This document shows positions 17,622-26,846 of a DNA stretch of 53,257 nt, piece after piece. Origin of the DNA: Lachnospiraceae bacterium UBA4711 (GTDB lineage Bacteria; Bacillota; Clostridia; Lachnospirales; Lachnospiraceae); NCBI GenBank assembly GCA_002404515.1, contig DHJV01000007.1, positions 5,988 through 59,244 of the forward strand. Direction: 5' to 3'. The position numbers and the translations under genes were made by a program. Position 1 is the stretch's first letter; each line of letters begins with the position of its first letter. The notes below the pieces were generated by a model that saw only the letters and a program-made list of their open reading frames with translations, ran no database searches and was not told the DNA's origin.

Positions 17622-18737
17622 GTGGCATACAAACAGAAATATATGGAGCTTGCAATCGAGCTTGCCAAAAAGGGAACGGGCGCAGTCAATCCGAATCCGC
17701 TTGTCGGTGCGGTGATCGTGAAGGATGACCGGATCATCGGACAGGGGTATCATGCCAGGTATGGTGACCTGCATGCAGAACGTGCGGCGTTTGCGAGCCT
17801 TACCGAGGATGCGGCAGGTGCGGAAATGTATGTAACGCTGGAACCGTGCTGCCATTATGGCAAACAGCCACCGTGCACACTTGCAATCGTGGAACACGGC
17901 ATTAAAAAGGTCTATGTCGGCAGTGATGATCCAAACGACAAGGTGGCAGGAAAAGGAATCGCATTTCTGCGGGAGCATGGCGTTGAGGTAGAAACTGGCG
18001 TGATGAAGGATGCCTGCGATGCAATCAATCCGGTATTCTTCCACTATATAACGACGAAGCTGCCGTATGTGGTTATGAAATATGCGATGTCGATGGACGG
18101 CAAGATTGCAGCGTATACCGGTAAGAGCCAGTGGATCACCGGGGAAGCAGCGAGACAGCATGTGCAGGAGACACGGAACTGGCTGAAAGGAATCATGGTC
18201 GGCTGTAATACGGTCTTACAGGATGATCCGGCACTGACCTGTCGAATCGAAGGCGGCAGAAATCCGATCCGGATCGTCTGTGACAGTCATCTGCGAATCC
18301 CGCTTGACTGCCAGCTGGTACGGACAGCAGTGGATGTTCCAACGATCGTGGCAACACTCGATGGTACATTGGACAAGGCAAAAGAATTGCAGCGGGCAAA
18401 TGTGCAGATACTACAGTGTAAGGAAAAAGATGGACGTATTGATCTGTATGACCTGATGGTGCAGCTTGGTGCACAGGATATCGACGGCATACTGCTAGAA
18501 GGCGGCGGCACGTTAAATGAGCAGGCGCTCGCACAGGATATCGTGCAGGAGGTGCAGGTATATATCGCACCGAAGATCATAGGTGGCGCGGAAGCGAAAA
18601 CGCCGGTGGAGGGCAAGGGCGTGCCGGATCCAAACGGCGCGTACCGGTTTGCATTTGACCGGATGGAGCAGGTCGGAGACGACATCTTACTTCGATATCG
18701 AAAGGAGAAGCGGGAAATATGTTTACAGGAATCATAG
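17622..18737 (+). CDS. ribD: Bifunctional riboflavin-specific deaminase/reductase RibD
   Basis: It carries out the second and third steps of riboflavin synthesis from GTP: deamination of the diaminopyrimidine, then NADPH-dependent reduction of the ribosyl group. The 371-residue protein has the N-terminal cytidine-deaminase-like zinc motifs HAE (DLHAERAAF) and PCCHYGKQPPC, then a dihydrofolate-reductase-like domain (KYAMSMDGKIA, SQWITG, LEGGGTLN). The start is GTG at 17622 with GAAGGTGAT upstream. The last 19 nt overlap ribE. It is regulated by the FMN riboswitch. Confidence 0.96.
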   Translation: MAYKQKYMELAIELAKKGTGAVNPNPLVGAVIVKDDRIIGQGYHARYGDLHAERAAFASLTEDAAGAEMYVTLEPCCHYGKQPPCTLAIVEHGIKKVYVGSDDPNDKVAGKGIAFLREHGVEVETGVMKDACDAINPVFFHYITTKLPYVVMKYAMSMDGKIAAYTGKSQWITGEAARQHVQETRNWLKGIMVGCNTVLQDDPALTCRIEGGRNPIRIVCDSHLRIPLDCQLVRTAVDVPTIVATLDGTLDKAKELQRANVQILQCKEKDGRIDLYDLMVQLGAQDIDGILLEGGGTLNEQALAQDIVQEVQVYIAPKIIGGAEAKTPVEGKGVPDPNGAYRFAFDRMEQVGDDILLRYRKEKREICLQES

Positions 18738-19375
18738 AAGAGGTTGGAACGCTTCTTGCCTCGCGGAAAGCATCAAAATCGGAAAGCCTTACGATTGAGG
18801 CGCCGTATGTCCTGCAGGATGCAAAGGTTGGAGACAGCATTGCTGTAAACGGCATCTGTCTTACGGCAACATCGATTTCGGGCAATATATTTACGGCGGA
18901 TGTCATGGCGGAGACAATGCGGCGGACATCGCTTGGCACGCTGCATACAGGAAGCAAGGTCAATCTGGAACGTGCGATGGCGGCAGGCGGACGCTTCGGT
19001 GGGCATATCGTATCCGGGCATATTGATGGCACTGGAACAATCGTGAATATGGAGAGGGAAGAAAACGCAGTCTGGGTGACGATTGAGACGACACCGCAGA
19101 TCATGAAATACATCATTGAGAAAGGTTCGATTGCGATCGATGGCATCAGCCTGACGGTCGCAACAGTCAGCACGGACCGGTTTCAGGTATCCATCATTCC
19201 GCACACCGGACAGGAGACAACGCTGCTCACGAAGAAACCGGGTGATATCGTGAATCTGGAAAATGATGTGATCGGGAAATATGTGGAGCATCTGCTTCAT
19301 TTCAAAGAACCAGACAATAAGAAACAAAACTCGAAGGTTGATATGGGATTCCTTGCAGAGCATGGATTCTTATAG
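18719..19375 (+). CDS. ribE: Riboflavin synthase alpha subunit RibE
   Basis: It dismutates two 6,7-dimethyl-8-ribityllumazine molecules into riboflavin and the pyrimidinedione. The 218-residue protein shows the two tandem lumazine-binding barrels. The first begins MFTGIIEEVG and holds SIAVNGICLT; the second holds GHIVSGHIDGTG and SIAIDGISLTV. The start lies within the end of ribD, with GAAAGGAGAAG upstream, so the two are coupled. Confidence 0.96.
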   Translation: MFTGIIEEVGTLLASRKASKSESLTIEAPYVLQDAKVGDSIAVNGICLTATSISGNIFTADVMAETMRRTSLGTLHTGSKVNLERAMAAGGRFGGHIVSGHIDGTGTIVNMEREENAVWVTIETTPQIMKYIIEKGSIAIDGISLTVATVSTDRFQVSIIPHTGQETTLLTKKPGDIVNLENDVIGKYVEHLLHFKEPDNKKQNSKVDMGFLAEHGFL

Positions 19376-19391
19376 AAAAAGGAGGAACAAC

Positions 19392-20591
19392 ATGGAATTA
19401 AACAGCATTGAAGAGGTTGTAGAAGATCTCAAAAAAGGAAAATGTGTTGTGATCATGGACGATGAGAACCGTGAGAACGAGGGCGATGTCATCTGTGCCG
19501 CTGAGTTCGCAACGACAGAGAATGTCAATTTTATGGCGAGTCATGCAAAGGGACTGATCTGTATGCCGATGGCACCGGAATATACCGACAAGCTCCACCT
19601 GCCACAGATGTGCATTACCAATACAGACAACCATTGCACTGCATTTTCGGTATCGGTTGATCATGTAAGTACGACGACTGGAATCTCTGCGTATGAGCGG
19701 GGTATCACCGCACGCAAATTTGTAGAGGATGATGCAAAGCCGGAGGATTTCCGCAGACCGGGACATATGTTCCCGCTTGAGGCAAGACCGGGTGGTGTGA
19801 TTGAACGTCAGGGACACACCGAGGCAACTGTAGATCTGATGAAGATTGCCGGATTAAAACCAGTTGGTCTTTGCTGTGAGATCATGCGTGACGATGGTAT
19901 GATGGCAGGACGTGATGACCTGGAGAAGTTTGCAAAACAGTATGATCTGAAGATTTCAACGGTGGAGAAGCTGATCCGGTACCGTAAGGAGCATGAAGTA
20001 TTTGTCGAATGCGTGGCAAAGGCGAAGATGCCGACGCGTTACGGCGAGTTCATGATTTATGGATATGTAAATAAATTAAATGGTGAGCATCATGTTGCAC
20101 TGGTGATGGGTGATATCACAGACGGCGAACCGGTTCTTTGCCGAGTACATTCTGAGTGCCTGACCGGAGATGCACTTGGCTCTGCACGCTGTGACTGCGG
20201 ACAGCAGTATGATGCAGCAATGAAGCAGATTGCCAAGGAGGGCAGAGGCGTGCTGCTCTACCTGCGTCAGGAAGGCCGTGGAATTGGACTCATTAACAAG
20301 ATCCGAGCGTATCAGCTGCAGGATCAGGGACTTGACACAGTCGAGGCAAATCTGAAGCTTGGATTCCCGGAGGATGCCCGTGACTACACGATCGGGACAC
20401 AGATCCTCGTTGATCTTGGCGTACGCAAGATGCGCCTGCTTACAAACAACCCACTCAAGGTATATGGACTTTCCGGCTACAACCTGGAGATTGTCGAGCG
20501 CGTACCAATTATCATGGAACCAGGAAAATATGACGAATTCTACCTGCGCACCAAGCAGGAGAAAATGGGACATATCCTGAATTACAAATAA
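19392..20591 (+). CDS. ribBA: Bifunctional DHBP synthase / GTP cyclohydrolase II RibBA
   Basis: It supplies both precursors of riboflavin. The N-terminal RibB domain makes 3,4-dihydroxy-2-butanone 4-phosphate from ribulose 5-phosphate (DDENRENEGDV, and a later RPGHMFPLEARPGGV stretch). The C-terminal RibA domain opens GTP, with the zinc site C-x10-C-x-C (ECLTGDALGSARCDC) and RQEGRGIGL. It has 399 residues from ATG 19392, which has GGAGG 6 nt upstream; in-frame starts further up run into ribE and add nothing resembling the family. It lies 16 nt after ribE. Confidence 0.97.
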   Translation: MELNSIEEVVEDLKKGKCVVIMDDENRENEGDVICAAEFATTENVNFMASHAKGLICMPMAPEYTDKLHLPQMCITNTDNHCTAFSVSVDHVSTTTGISAYERGITARKFVEDDAKPEDFRRPGHMFPLEARPGGVIERQGHTEATVDLMKIAGLKPVGLCCEIMRDDGMMAGRDDLEKFAKQYDLKISTVEKLIRYRKEHEVFVECVAKAKMPTRYGEFMIYGYVNKLNGEHHVALVMGDITDGEPVLCRVHSECLTGDALGSARCDCGQQYDAAMKQIAKEGRGVLLYLRQEGRGIGLINKIRAYQLQDQGLDTVEANLKLGFPEDARDYTIGTQILVDLGVRKMRLLTNNPLKVYGLSGYNLEIVERVPIIMEPGKYDEFYLRTKQEKMGHILNYK

Positions 20592-20640
20592 GGAACAATT
20601 ATAACTATAAATAAAAATACTCAACCCCAAACAACCAAAC

Positions 20641-20670
20641 ACGGAAAGGCAGTGAATGCCGCCTCTCCGT
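20641..20670 (+). promoter_or_regulatory. Stem-loop between ribBA and ribH
   Basis: ACGGAAAGGC (20641-20650) pairs with GCCTCTCCGT (20661-20670) with one A-C mismatch around a 10-nt loop. It is followed by only a weak T-rich stretch. It could attenuate or process the transcript, or mark partial termination before ribH. Confidence 0.4.
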
Positions 20671-20725
20671 TAACGTTTGATTACGCAATTATCGTCCAAT
20701 ATAAAAGAATAAGGAGAGAAAGAAA

Positions 20726-21187
20726 ATGAACAAATTAGAAGGAAAATTAGTCGCAGACGGCGCAAAGATCGGAATCGTAGCAGCAAGATTTAATGAATTT
20801 ATCGTATCCAAATTAGTAAGCGGTGCAATGGATGGTCTGATCCGTCACGATGTGAAGGAAGAGGACGTTACAGTCGCATGGGTACCAGGCGCATTTGAGA
20901 TTCCGGTTGTTGCAAAGAAGATGGCAAAGTCCGGAAAGTATGACGCAGTCATCTGTCTTGGTGCTGTTATCCGTGGAGCAACAAGCCACTATGATTATGT
21001 ATGTAACGAAGTATCGAAGGGTGTAGCATCTGTATCTTTGGAGACAGAGATTCCGGTATTGTTCGGTGTCGTTACAACCGAGAATATCGAGCAGGCAATC
21101 GAGCGTGCAGGCACAAAGGCTGGAAATAAGGGATATGATTGTGCCCTTTCTGCCATTGAGATGATCAACCTTATGAAGCAGATTTAA
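20726..21187 (+). CDS. ribH: 6,7-dimethyl-8-ribityllumazine synthase RibH
   Basis: It condenses 5-amino-6-ribitylaminouracil with dihydroxybutanone phosphate to give lumazine, the substrate of RibE. At 153 residues it has the usual length. Visible motifs are AARFNEFI at the start, VPGAFEIP, GAVIRGATSHYDYVCNE (with the catalytic His), and FGVVTTENIEQAIERAGTKAGNKG. It is separated from ribBA by 134 nt that hold a stem-loop but no clear separate promoter. Confidence 0.97.
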   Translation: MNKLEGKLVADGAKIGIVAARFNEFIVSKLVSGAMDGLIRHDVKEEDVTVAWVPGAFEIPVVAKKMAKSGKYDAVICLGAVIRGATSHYDYVCNEVSKGVASVSLETEIPVLFGVVTTENIEQAIERAGTKAGNKGYDCALSAIEMINLMKQI

Positions 21188-21239
21188 GTATCTGCAACAC
21201 CGGAGGATAGAAGTTAGTTTAAAGTAAGGATAGACGAAT

Positions 21240-22049
21240 ATGAAAAAAGAACGTTGTATGTTGTTTTTTGATATTGATGGGACATTGATCACAACCGACG
21301 GCAAGCGGACATTTCCGGAGAGCGCGAAGCGTGCACTGCGCGAGGCAAGGAAGCGGGGACATCTTGTCTACATTAACACCGGGCGTGTGATGGCGAACGT
21401 GGAGAATTTCATCCGCGAAGTCGGCTTTGATGGATATGTCTGCGGGTGTGGAACATATATTGTATCTGAGGGAACGGTGCTGCTGCATCATCGCATCCCA
21501 CAGGAACGCTGTCGGGAGATTGCATATAAATGCCGGGAGTGCTGCATGATGGCAATTTTTGAGCATACGGAGCATACCTGTTATGACAGCGAGCTGGCTG
21601 GCAAGGATGCCGGATATCAGGAGATTCTGCATTATTTCAAATCTATGGGACGCCATGTGATCGAGCGCATTGAAGACCCGGAGTTTTGCTTTGACAAATT
21701 TGCCTGCTGGTATGAGGAAGGAAATCCGAAGCTGCGGGAATTTATCAACTATATGTCAGAGGATTTTACCTGTATTCAGAGGGAAGGCAACTTCTTAGAA
21801 GTTGTTCCGCAGGGATTTTCCAAGGCAACCGGAATCCGGTTCCTGATGGAGAAATATGACATCCCACTGGAACGTGTTTATGCGTTTGGGGATAGCAATA
21901 ATGATCTGGATATGTTACGATATGTACAAAATAGTATTGCAATGGGCGTCTGTACAGAGGAAGTGGCAGAAGCTGCTTCGTACCGTACGGATACGGTAGA
22001 ACAGGATGGCATCGAGAAAGCCATGCGGCATTTTGGAATGATAGAGTAA
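21240..22049 (+). CDS. Cof-type HAD phosphatase
   Basis: A 269-residue haloacid-dehalogenase-family hydrolase. Motif I is FFDIDGTL (nucleophile Asp and acid/base Asp), motif II is the Thr of YINTGR, motif III is the Lys in QGFSKATGIRFL, and motif IV is FGDSNNDLDML. The C2B-type cap lies between motifs II and III. Cof proteins hydrolyse small phosphorylated compounds such as sugar phosphates or FMN. Its place just after the riboflavin genes makes an FMN or riboflavin-intermediate phosphatase tempting, but the substrate is not readable. Confidence 0.85.
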   Translation: MKKERCMLFFDIDGTLITTDGKRTFPESAKRALREARKRGHLVYINTGRVMANVENFIREVGFDGYVCGCGTYIVSEGTVLLHHRIPQERCREIAYKCRECCMMAIFEHTEHTCYDSELAGKDAGYQEILHYFKSMGRHVIERIEDPEFCFDKFACWYEEGNPKLREFINYMSEDFTCIQREGNFLEVVPQGFSKATGIRFLMEKYDIPLERVYAFGDSNNDLDMLRYVQNSIAMGVCTEEVAEAASYRTDTVEQDGIEKAMRHFGMIE

Positions 22050-22052
22050 GCG

Positions 22053-23840
22053 ATGAATGAACGGCGTTTTCGACAACTGAATATATTGACGATGATCGCC
22101 GTGGCGGTTGGCGTGATGATGATGCTCTTTTTTGCTTTTGCCATATCGGATGGCGGCAATCAGAAGATTTCCTTCCGTACCCCGAAGAAACTTGACGATA
22201 CTTGGGTGCTGTACCGACAGGGAGAATTGGAGGAACAGATTATTGATCTGCCGGCGAAGCTCAAGGTGAAAAAAGGCGAGATCATCACGATTACACACCA
22301 GATGCCGACGGATGCTGGTGAGGATAGTGCAATCTGCTTTTACACGGAGTTCCAGAATGTGATTGTCTCAATTGGCGATCACCGTGTCTATGAAAGCGGT
22401 GTGCTGGCAGATAACAAGATGATGAAAAATGCAGTGCCCGGATATCATGTGGTGGATATTGACACAAGAGCCGGGGAGACGGTAACAATTCAGCTTGCCT
22501 CTGCATACGGTAGATACAGTGGCAGAGTGCCGGGGATTTATTATGGTTCGCGTGGAGATATCGTATCGTGGCTGATACGGCGAAATGGTATCCCGTTTGT
22601 TGTGTCACTGATGATCTTAGTGCTTACGATCCTGCTTGGCGTGTCACTGTTATTTATGACAAATGAGAATATCAACAAGCAGAAGGCGGCATATGGATTT
22701 GGGTTTATCGTCTTTGCGGCGGCATGGATTTTCTTTGGAAATACGATGATGCAGCTTCTGACGAAGAACCGGTTTGCTACCTACATGGCGAGTCAGATCT
22801 TCCTGCTTTTGATGCCGCTGTTATATTTTATGTATTTGCGAAGCTTCGCAATGAAGCGGCGCTATGCGAAGATTTTTGAGATTTTAATCTATGTATATGC
22901 GGTGAATTTCCTCACTGGAATTGTATTCCAGCTAGTGGGCGTCTGTGATTTTGCAAGCTATATGTTCTTTACGAAGATTTTGATTATGGTTGGTTTGCTA
23001 TTGCTATGCCTGATTATGTATCTGGCGGCAGACACATATGCGGATAAGAGCATTTACAGCAATTTCTGGGCAAATGTGATCCTGACCGGCTCCTGTCTGG
23101 TGGAATTCGTCCTGCATTTCTTCCGGTTTTACAAGAGTTATCAGGGTGTTGTCCTGCAGGTGGGATTGTTTGTATTTGCGGTACTTTTGATGATTTCCAT
23201 CGAGAAAACGGTGATTCAGGAAATGAATGCAGAACGTGATGCGGCACTGAGCAGTGTCGGACATGAGAAGTCCCAGGCGGTGCGGACGATTAATACCGCG
23301 CTTATCTATCGGGCATTAAATACTGCAATCACAGATTTAAAGACACACGATCAGGCGAACAGCCGTCTGCTCTATGATACTTCGATGTTTATGCAGCACA
23401 ACATGGATGCGGTTTATAAGCAGGGACTTGTTTCCTTTGATACAGAGCTTTCGTATATCCGTGCATATCTTGGCATGCAGAAACGGATTCATCCGGGGCT
23501 TGAAGTGCTCGTGGAAGACAAGGTAACAGAGTTCAAGGTGCCATACAATACGATAGAGCCACTTGTGGAAAATGCAGTCGAGGCGGCTGTGGAAACGAAG
23601 CAGGATGGAAAGGTTGTTGTGCGAAGCTATGAGCGTCTGGACTGTTTTGCAATTCAGATTGTGGATAATGGAGCCGGTGTTTCGCCGGTAAAAAAATTCC
23701 GGGCAAAGCAGGATTTCCATGGACTGCAAAAACAGCTGAAATCGTCGGTTGGCGCTCTGATCGAAGTGCGCACAAAACAAGATAAGGGTACGATATTGAC
23801 CGTGAAGATTCCAAAACAGGGATATATTATAAAGGAGTAA
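22053..23840 (+). CDS. 7TM sensor-kinase-like protein with degenerate phosphoacceptor region
   Basis: The 595-residue protein has an N-terminal helix (~13-31), an extracellular beta-rich domain (~35-165), about seven membrane helices (~180-390) and a C-terminal kinase-like region. This layout resembles 7TMR-DISM receptors joined to a LytS/HisKA_7TM-type kinase. In the family the motif PHFLFN carries the phosphorylated His; the aligned stretch here reads TALIYR (residues 415-420), with Ala416 in place of His. The ATP-binding half keeps an N-box-like ENAVEAAV and the G1 box DNGAGV. It may bind ATP without autophosphorylation. No response regulator is adjacent. It starts 3 nt after the HAD gene and ends 4 nt before the DUF1189 gene. 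Confidence 0.7.
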   Translation: MNERRFRQLNILTMIAVAVGVMMMLFFAFAISDGGNQKISFRTPKKLDDTWVLYRQGELEEQIIDLPAKLKVKKGEIITITHQMPTDAGEDSAICFYTEFQNVIVSIGDHRVYESGVLADNKMMKNAVPGYHVVDIDTRAGETVTIQLASAYGRYSGRVPGIYYGSRGDIVSWLIRRNGIPFVVSLMILVLTILLGVSLLFMTNENINKQKAAYGFGFIVFAAAWIFFGNTMMQLLTKNRFATYMASQIFLLLMPLLYFMYLRSFAMKRRYAKIFEILIYVYAVNFLTGIVFQLVGVCDFASYMFFTKILIMVGLLLLCLIMYLAADTYADKSIYSNFWANVILTGSCLVEFVLHFFRFYKSYQGVVLQVGLFVFAVLLMISIEKTVIQEMNAERDAALSSVGHEKSQAVRTINTALIYRALNTAITDLKTHDQANSRLLYDTSMFMQHNMDAVYKQGLVSFDTELSYIRAYLGMQKRIHPGLEVLVEDKVTEFKVPYNTIEPLVENAVEAAVETKQDGKVVVRSYERLDCFAIQIVDNGAGVSPVKKFRAKQDFHGLQKQLKSSVGALIEVRTKQDKGTILTVKIPKQGYIIKE

Positions 23841-23844
23841 GAAG

Positions 23845-24618
23845 ATGACATTTTCGGAGCAGATCGTGTATGGCTGGTTTAAGCCATCGAAATATAAGGA
23901 TATGGTAGAACTGCCGCGCAGGCGATTTGTTTCGTATGTGATTGTGATGATGCTTGTCTTAACTATCGTGAGCTATGTTGTTCCGACTGCCACGATCATT
24001 TCAGGCTTTGGGGGCTTTGAGAAGCTTTTCACACAGAGTCTGGGCGAGGTAAATTATAAGGATGATACCCTTTCGGTGGCTAATAATTTTGATATGCATA
24101 TCAACTCTGCGAATTTCTTAGTGGATACGTCACAGGAGACTGTGCAAAATGAAAGCCTCAAAAAACAGGGGATGTTTCTCGCGGTTGGAAGCAAGACAGT
24201 ACGAATCAGTATGGTACTTGGCTCCAAGGTGACGGATTACGGGGTATATTATCTGTCTGATTATTTGCAGGATGGGTTTAACAACGACAGTCTCGTTGCG
24301 ATGATCCCGTCGATTTACGCGGTACTGTTTGTGACACTGCTTGGCACGATGTTCAGTTATTTCGTAAAATATGCGGTTATTGCACTGATCTTTTCAATCC
24401 TTGTGAACAGCATGAACCGGCAGTTCCATCTAAACCTGAGGTTCGGACAGGTATTTGCACTTTGCTTCTATGGACAGTCGTTTGCGATGATACTGTCGAA
24501 TTTCAATCAGGCAATCGGACTTTTGCCAAGCCTGCTTGTGTCGATCATCGGCATCTTCGTGACGGTGCATATGATTACTGTGAGTGTTGCCCTGATGAAG
24601 AACGGGCGGGAAATGTAG
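23845..24618 (+). CDS. DUF1189-family membrane protein
   Basis: A 257-residue protein beginning MTFSEQIVYGWFKPSKYKDM. It has one N-terminal helix (YVIVMMLVLTIVSYVVPTATII), an extracytoplasmic domain of about 110 residues, and four C-terminal helices. The layout and the FxKxxxxPKxY-like start resemble DUF1189 (PF06691), whose function is unknown. It begins 4 nt after the kinase-like gene, so the two products probably work together. Confidence 0.65.
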   Translation: MTFSEQIVYGWFKPSKYKDMVELPRRRFVSYVIVMMLVLTIVSYVVPTATIISGFGGFEKLFTQSLGEVNYKDDTLSVANNFDMHINSANFLVDTSQETVQNESLKKQGMFLAVGSKTVRISMVLGSKVTDYGVYYLSDYLQDGFNNDSLVAMIPSIYAVLFVTLLGTMFSYFVKYAVIALIFSILVNSMNRQFHLNLRFGQVFALCFYGQSFAMILSNFNQAIGLLPSLLVSIIGIFVTVHMITVSVALMKNGREM

Positions 24619-24749
24619 GAATGTTTCGTTTGCTAGATGTGATTTGATATAATAAATGCTTATACTCAGATATAAAAACCTTGTATTTTTCAAGATTGCC
24701 TTATAGCTATATAATAATGACATGAAAGAAATTGATCGAGGTGAGAACG

Positions 24750-25385
24750 ATGAGACAGATTTTATGTTATGGGGATTCGAATACATATGGATTGGTACCG
24801 AAGGAAAATGCTCGGTATCCGTGGGGCATCCGCTGGACAAGCCGTTTAAATGAGAAGCTTGGACTTCAGCAATACCGCGTGATTGAGGAAGGACTGTGCG
24901 GACGAACGACCGTCTTTGATGATCCGTTCCGTGACCATCGAAATGGTGCAAAATTTGTCAATGCAGTGTTGGAGACACACGGTGCATCGGATCTTATCAT
25001 CCTGATGCTCGGAACCAATGACTGCAAGACCGCGTACAAGACAACGCCGCAGTTGATCGGAAAAGGTGTGGAGACGGTAATTGCGAAGATCCGAAGCTTT
25101 GCGCCGGACAGCAAGATCCTGCTTGTGTCACCAATTCATTTAGGAGAAAAAGTCTGGGAGAAAAACTATGATCCGGAGTTTTCCAGAGAGTCGGTTGATG
25201 TATCGAAGGGACTTGCTGATGTCTATGCGGAGATTGCAAGAAATGAACATCTGTATTTCTTAGATGCATCGGATGTGGCCGCACCGAGTGAGACGGATCA
25301 GGAGCATCTGAATGAGGAAGGGCACGCGAAACTCGCGGAAGCAATCTATGAGAAGGTAGATGATATATTCGCGGAGGCTGCGTAA
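24750..25385 (+). CDS. Cytosolic SGNH/GDSL hydrolase (arylesterase-like)
   Basis: A 211-residue SGNH hydrolase without a signal peptide. Block I is CYGDSNTYG (nucleophile Ser), block II the Gly in EEGLCGRTT, block III the Asn in LMLGTNDCK, and the C-terminal catalytic pair is near DQEHLNEEGH. It is similar in style to small acetyl-esterases and arylesterases. The ATG at 24750 has GAGGTGAG upstream; TTG 24732 is less likely. The gap before it (24619-24749) holds A/T-rich promoter-like sequence with TATAAT near 24709, so the gene may have its own promoter. Confidence 0.85.
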   Translation: MRQILCYGDSNTYGLVPKENARYPWGIRWTSRLNEKLGLQQYRVIEEGLCGRTTVFDDPFRDHRNGAKFVNAVLETHGASDLIILMLGTNDCKTAYKTTPQLIGKGVETVIAKIRSFAPDSKILLVSPIHLGEKVWEKNYDPEFSRESVDVSKGLADVYAEIARNEHLYFLDASDVAAPSETDQEHLNEEGHAKLAEAIYEKVDDIFAEAA

Positions 25386-25443
25386 CTCTCTCTGTAGAAT
25401 ATTTACAGATATAACTGAAATTATAGTTTAATAAGAATATAAC

Positions 25444-25484
25444 AAGCCGGTAAGAAGCTATATGAAATAGTTTCTTATCGGCTT
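25444..25484. terminator. Bidirectional terminator between convergent genes
   Basis: AAGCCGGTAAGAA (25444-25456) pairs with TTCTTATCGGCTT (25472-25484) with one wobble, and CTAT/ATAG extends it inward. It lies between the + strand SGNH gene and the - strand MATE gene. Confidence 0.75.
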
Positions 25485-25493
25485 CTGTGTTAA

Positions 25494-26825
25494 CTACAGA
25501 TATCCATACTTCTTACGCTGTGAGAACACGAAGAAGAGCGTCATGCATAGCGTGATCGCTTCCGCAACGATGATCGCGCCCCAGATACCATCCAATCCGA
25601 AGATCAGTGGCAGCAGCATGACGGCAGCTAACTGGAATACGAGTGTCCGCAGGAAAGAAATCAGTGCGGAGATCAGTCCGTTGTTTAATGCCGTGAAGAA
25701 GGACGAACCATAAATATTGAATCCGTTGATCAGATAGGTAAATGAATAGATCAGGAATCCGTGCTTAGTCAGTGCAAACAGTTCTGTGTCATAGCCGACG
25801 AAAATTTTTGTCAGAGGTCCGGCAATTGCGTGTGCCAACAGAACAAGCAGAATACCCCAGAAGGTGATCAGAAATGTACTTTTTTTGAACATGTTCTTTA
25901 ACTCATTCCGGTTACCGGCACCATAGTGGTAGCTGACAATCGGTGCGCTGCCGACCGAATATCCGAGGAAGATGGATATGAATATGAAGTTTACATACAT
26001 GATCGCGCCATAGGCAGCGACACCATTTTCTCCTGCGTATTTCATAAGCTGCAGGTTGTAGAGCGAGTTCACGAGGGAGGAAGAAAGGTTTGTCATAAGT
26101 TCTGAGGAACCGTTTGTACAGGTCTTTAAAAGAACCGCTCCGTCAAACTTTGTCTTTCCAAGTTTCAGCAGACTGGAATTCTTCCGTGCAAAATAGAAGA
26201 TCGGAAAGAAGCCACCGATACATTCTCCGGTGACTGTTGCAATCGCTGCACCCGGCAATCCCCATCCAAAGACTGCGATAAACAGATAATCTAACACCAT
26301 ATTTGTTACGCCTGCGATGATGATAACGCCAAGTCCAAGTTTTGGCTTTTCGGCAGTGACAAAGAAGCTCTGGAATACGTTTTGCAGCATAAAGGCAGGC
26401 ATGGAGATAAAACAGATTCTTCCATATAATACACAGTTGTCTAACAGTGTACCCTCTGCACCAAGCAGAGAGGCAACCGGGCGTACTAACAGCATTCCGC
26501 AGAGACTAAAGATAACACCGCCAATAAATGTCACATAGACAAGCAGAGAGAAATAAGCATTTGCTTTTTTATGATCGCCCTCGCCGAGTGTCTTCGCTAC
26601 AATCGCGCTGCCGCCGGTTCCCATCATGAATCCAAGTGCGGACACGCCCATCATAAGCGGCATAACCAGATTGACTGCCGCGAATGCGGTCTTTCCGACG
26701 TAGTTCGATACGAACAGTCCATCAACGATGCCATAGATGGATGTGAAGATCATCATGATGATGGATGGCAGGACGAAGCGCAGCAGCTTCTTATAAGTAA
26801 AATGTTCGGATAATTGTATTTTCAT
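25494..26825 (-). CDS. MATE-family efflux transporter
   Basis: A 443-residue polytopic protein with about 12 helices in two related halves, of the MatE/DinF-NorM type. The N-terminal region has the family pattern PSIIMMIFTSIYGIVDGLFVSNYVG. MATE pumps export cationic drugs or metabolites in exchange for Na+ or H+. It lies 21 nt downstream of the marR-type gene on the same strand, so the regulator probably controls it and itself. The substrate is unknown. Confidence 0.92.
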   Translation of the reverse strand: MKIQLSEHFTYKKLLRFVLPSIIMMIFTSIYGIVDGLFVSNYVGKTAFAAVNLVMPLMMGVSALGFMMGTGGSAIVAKTLGEGDHKKANAYFSLLVYVTFIGGVIFSLCGMLLVRPVASLLGAEGTLLDNCVLYGRICFISMPAFMLQNVFQSFFVTAEKPKLGLGVIIIAGVTNMVLDYLFIAVFGWGLPGAAIATVTGECIGGFFPIFYFARKNSSLLKLGKTKFDGAVLLKTCTNGSSELMTNLSSSLVNSLYNLQLMKYAGENGVAAYGAIMYVNFIFISIFLGYSVGSAPIVSYHYGAGNRNELKNMFKKSTFLITFWGILLVLLAHAIAGPLTKIFVGYDTELFALTKHGFLIYSFTYLINGFNIYGSSFFTALNNGLISALISFLRTLVFQLAAVMLLPLIFGLDGIWGAIIVAEAITLCMTLFFVFSQRKKYGYL

Positions 26826-26846
26826 GTTGTAATTCCTCCGTGTATA

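Noticed and set aside
17313..18161. A 282-codon - strand frame crossing the rib leader
   Set aside because: It runs antisense through the FMN riboswitch and the deaminase domain of ribD. Both of those are certain, and its product resembles nothing.
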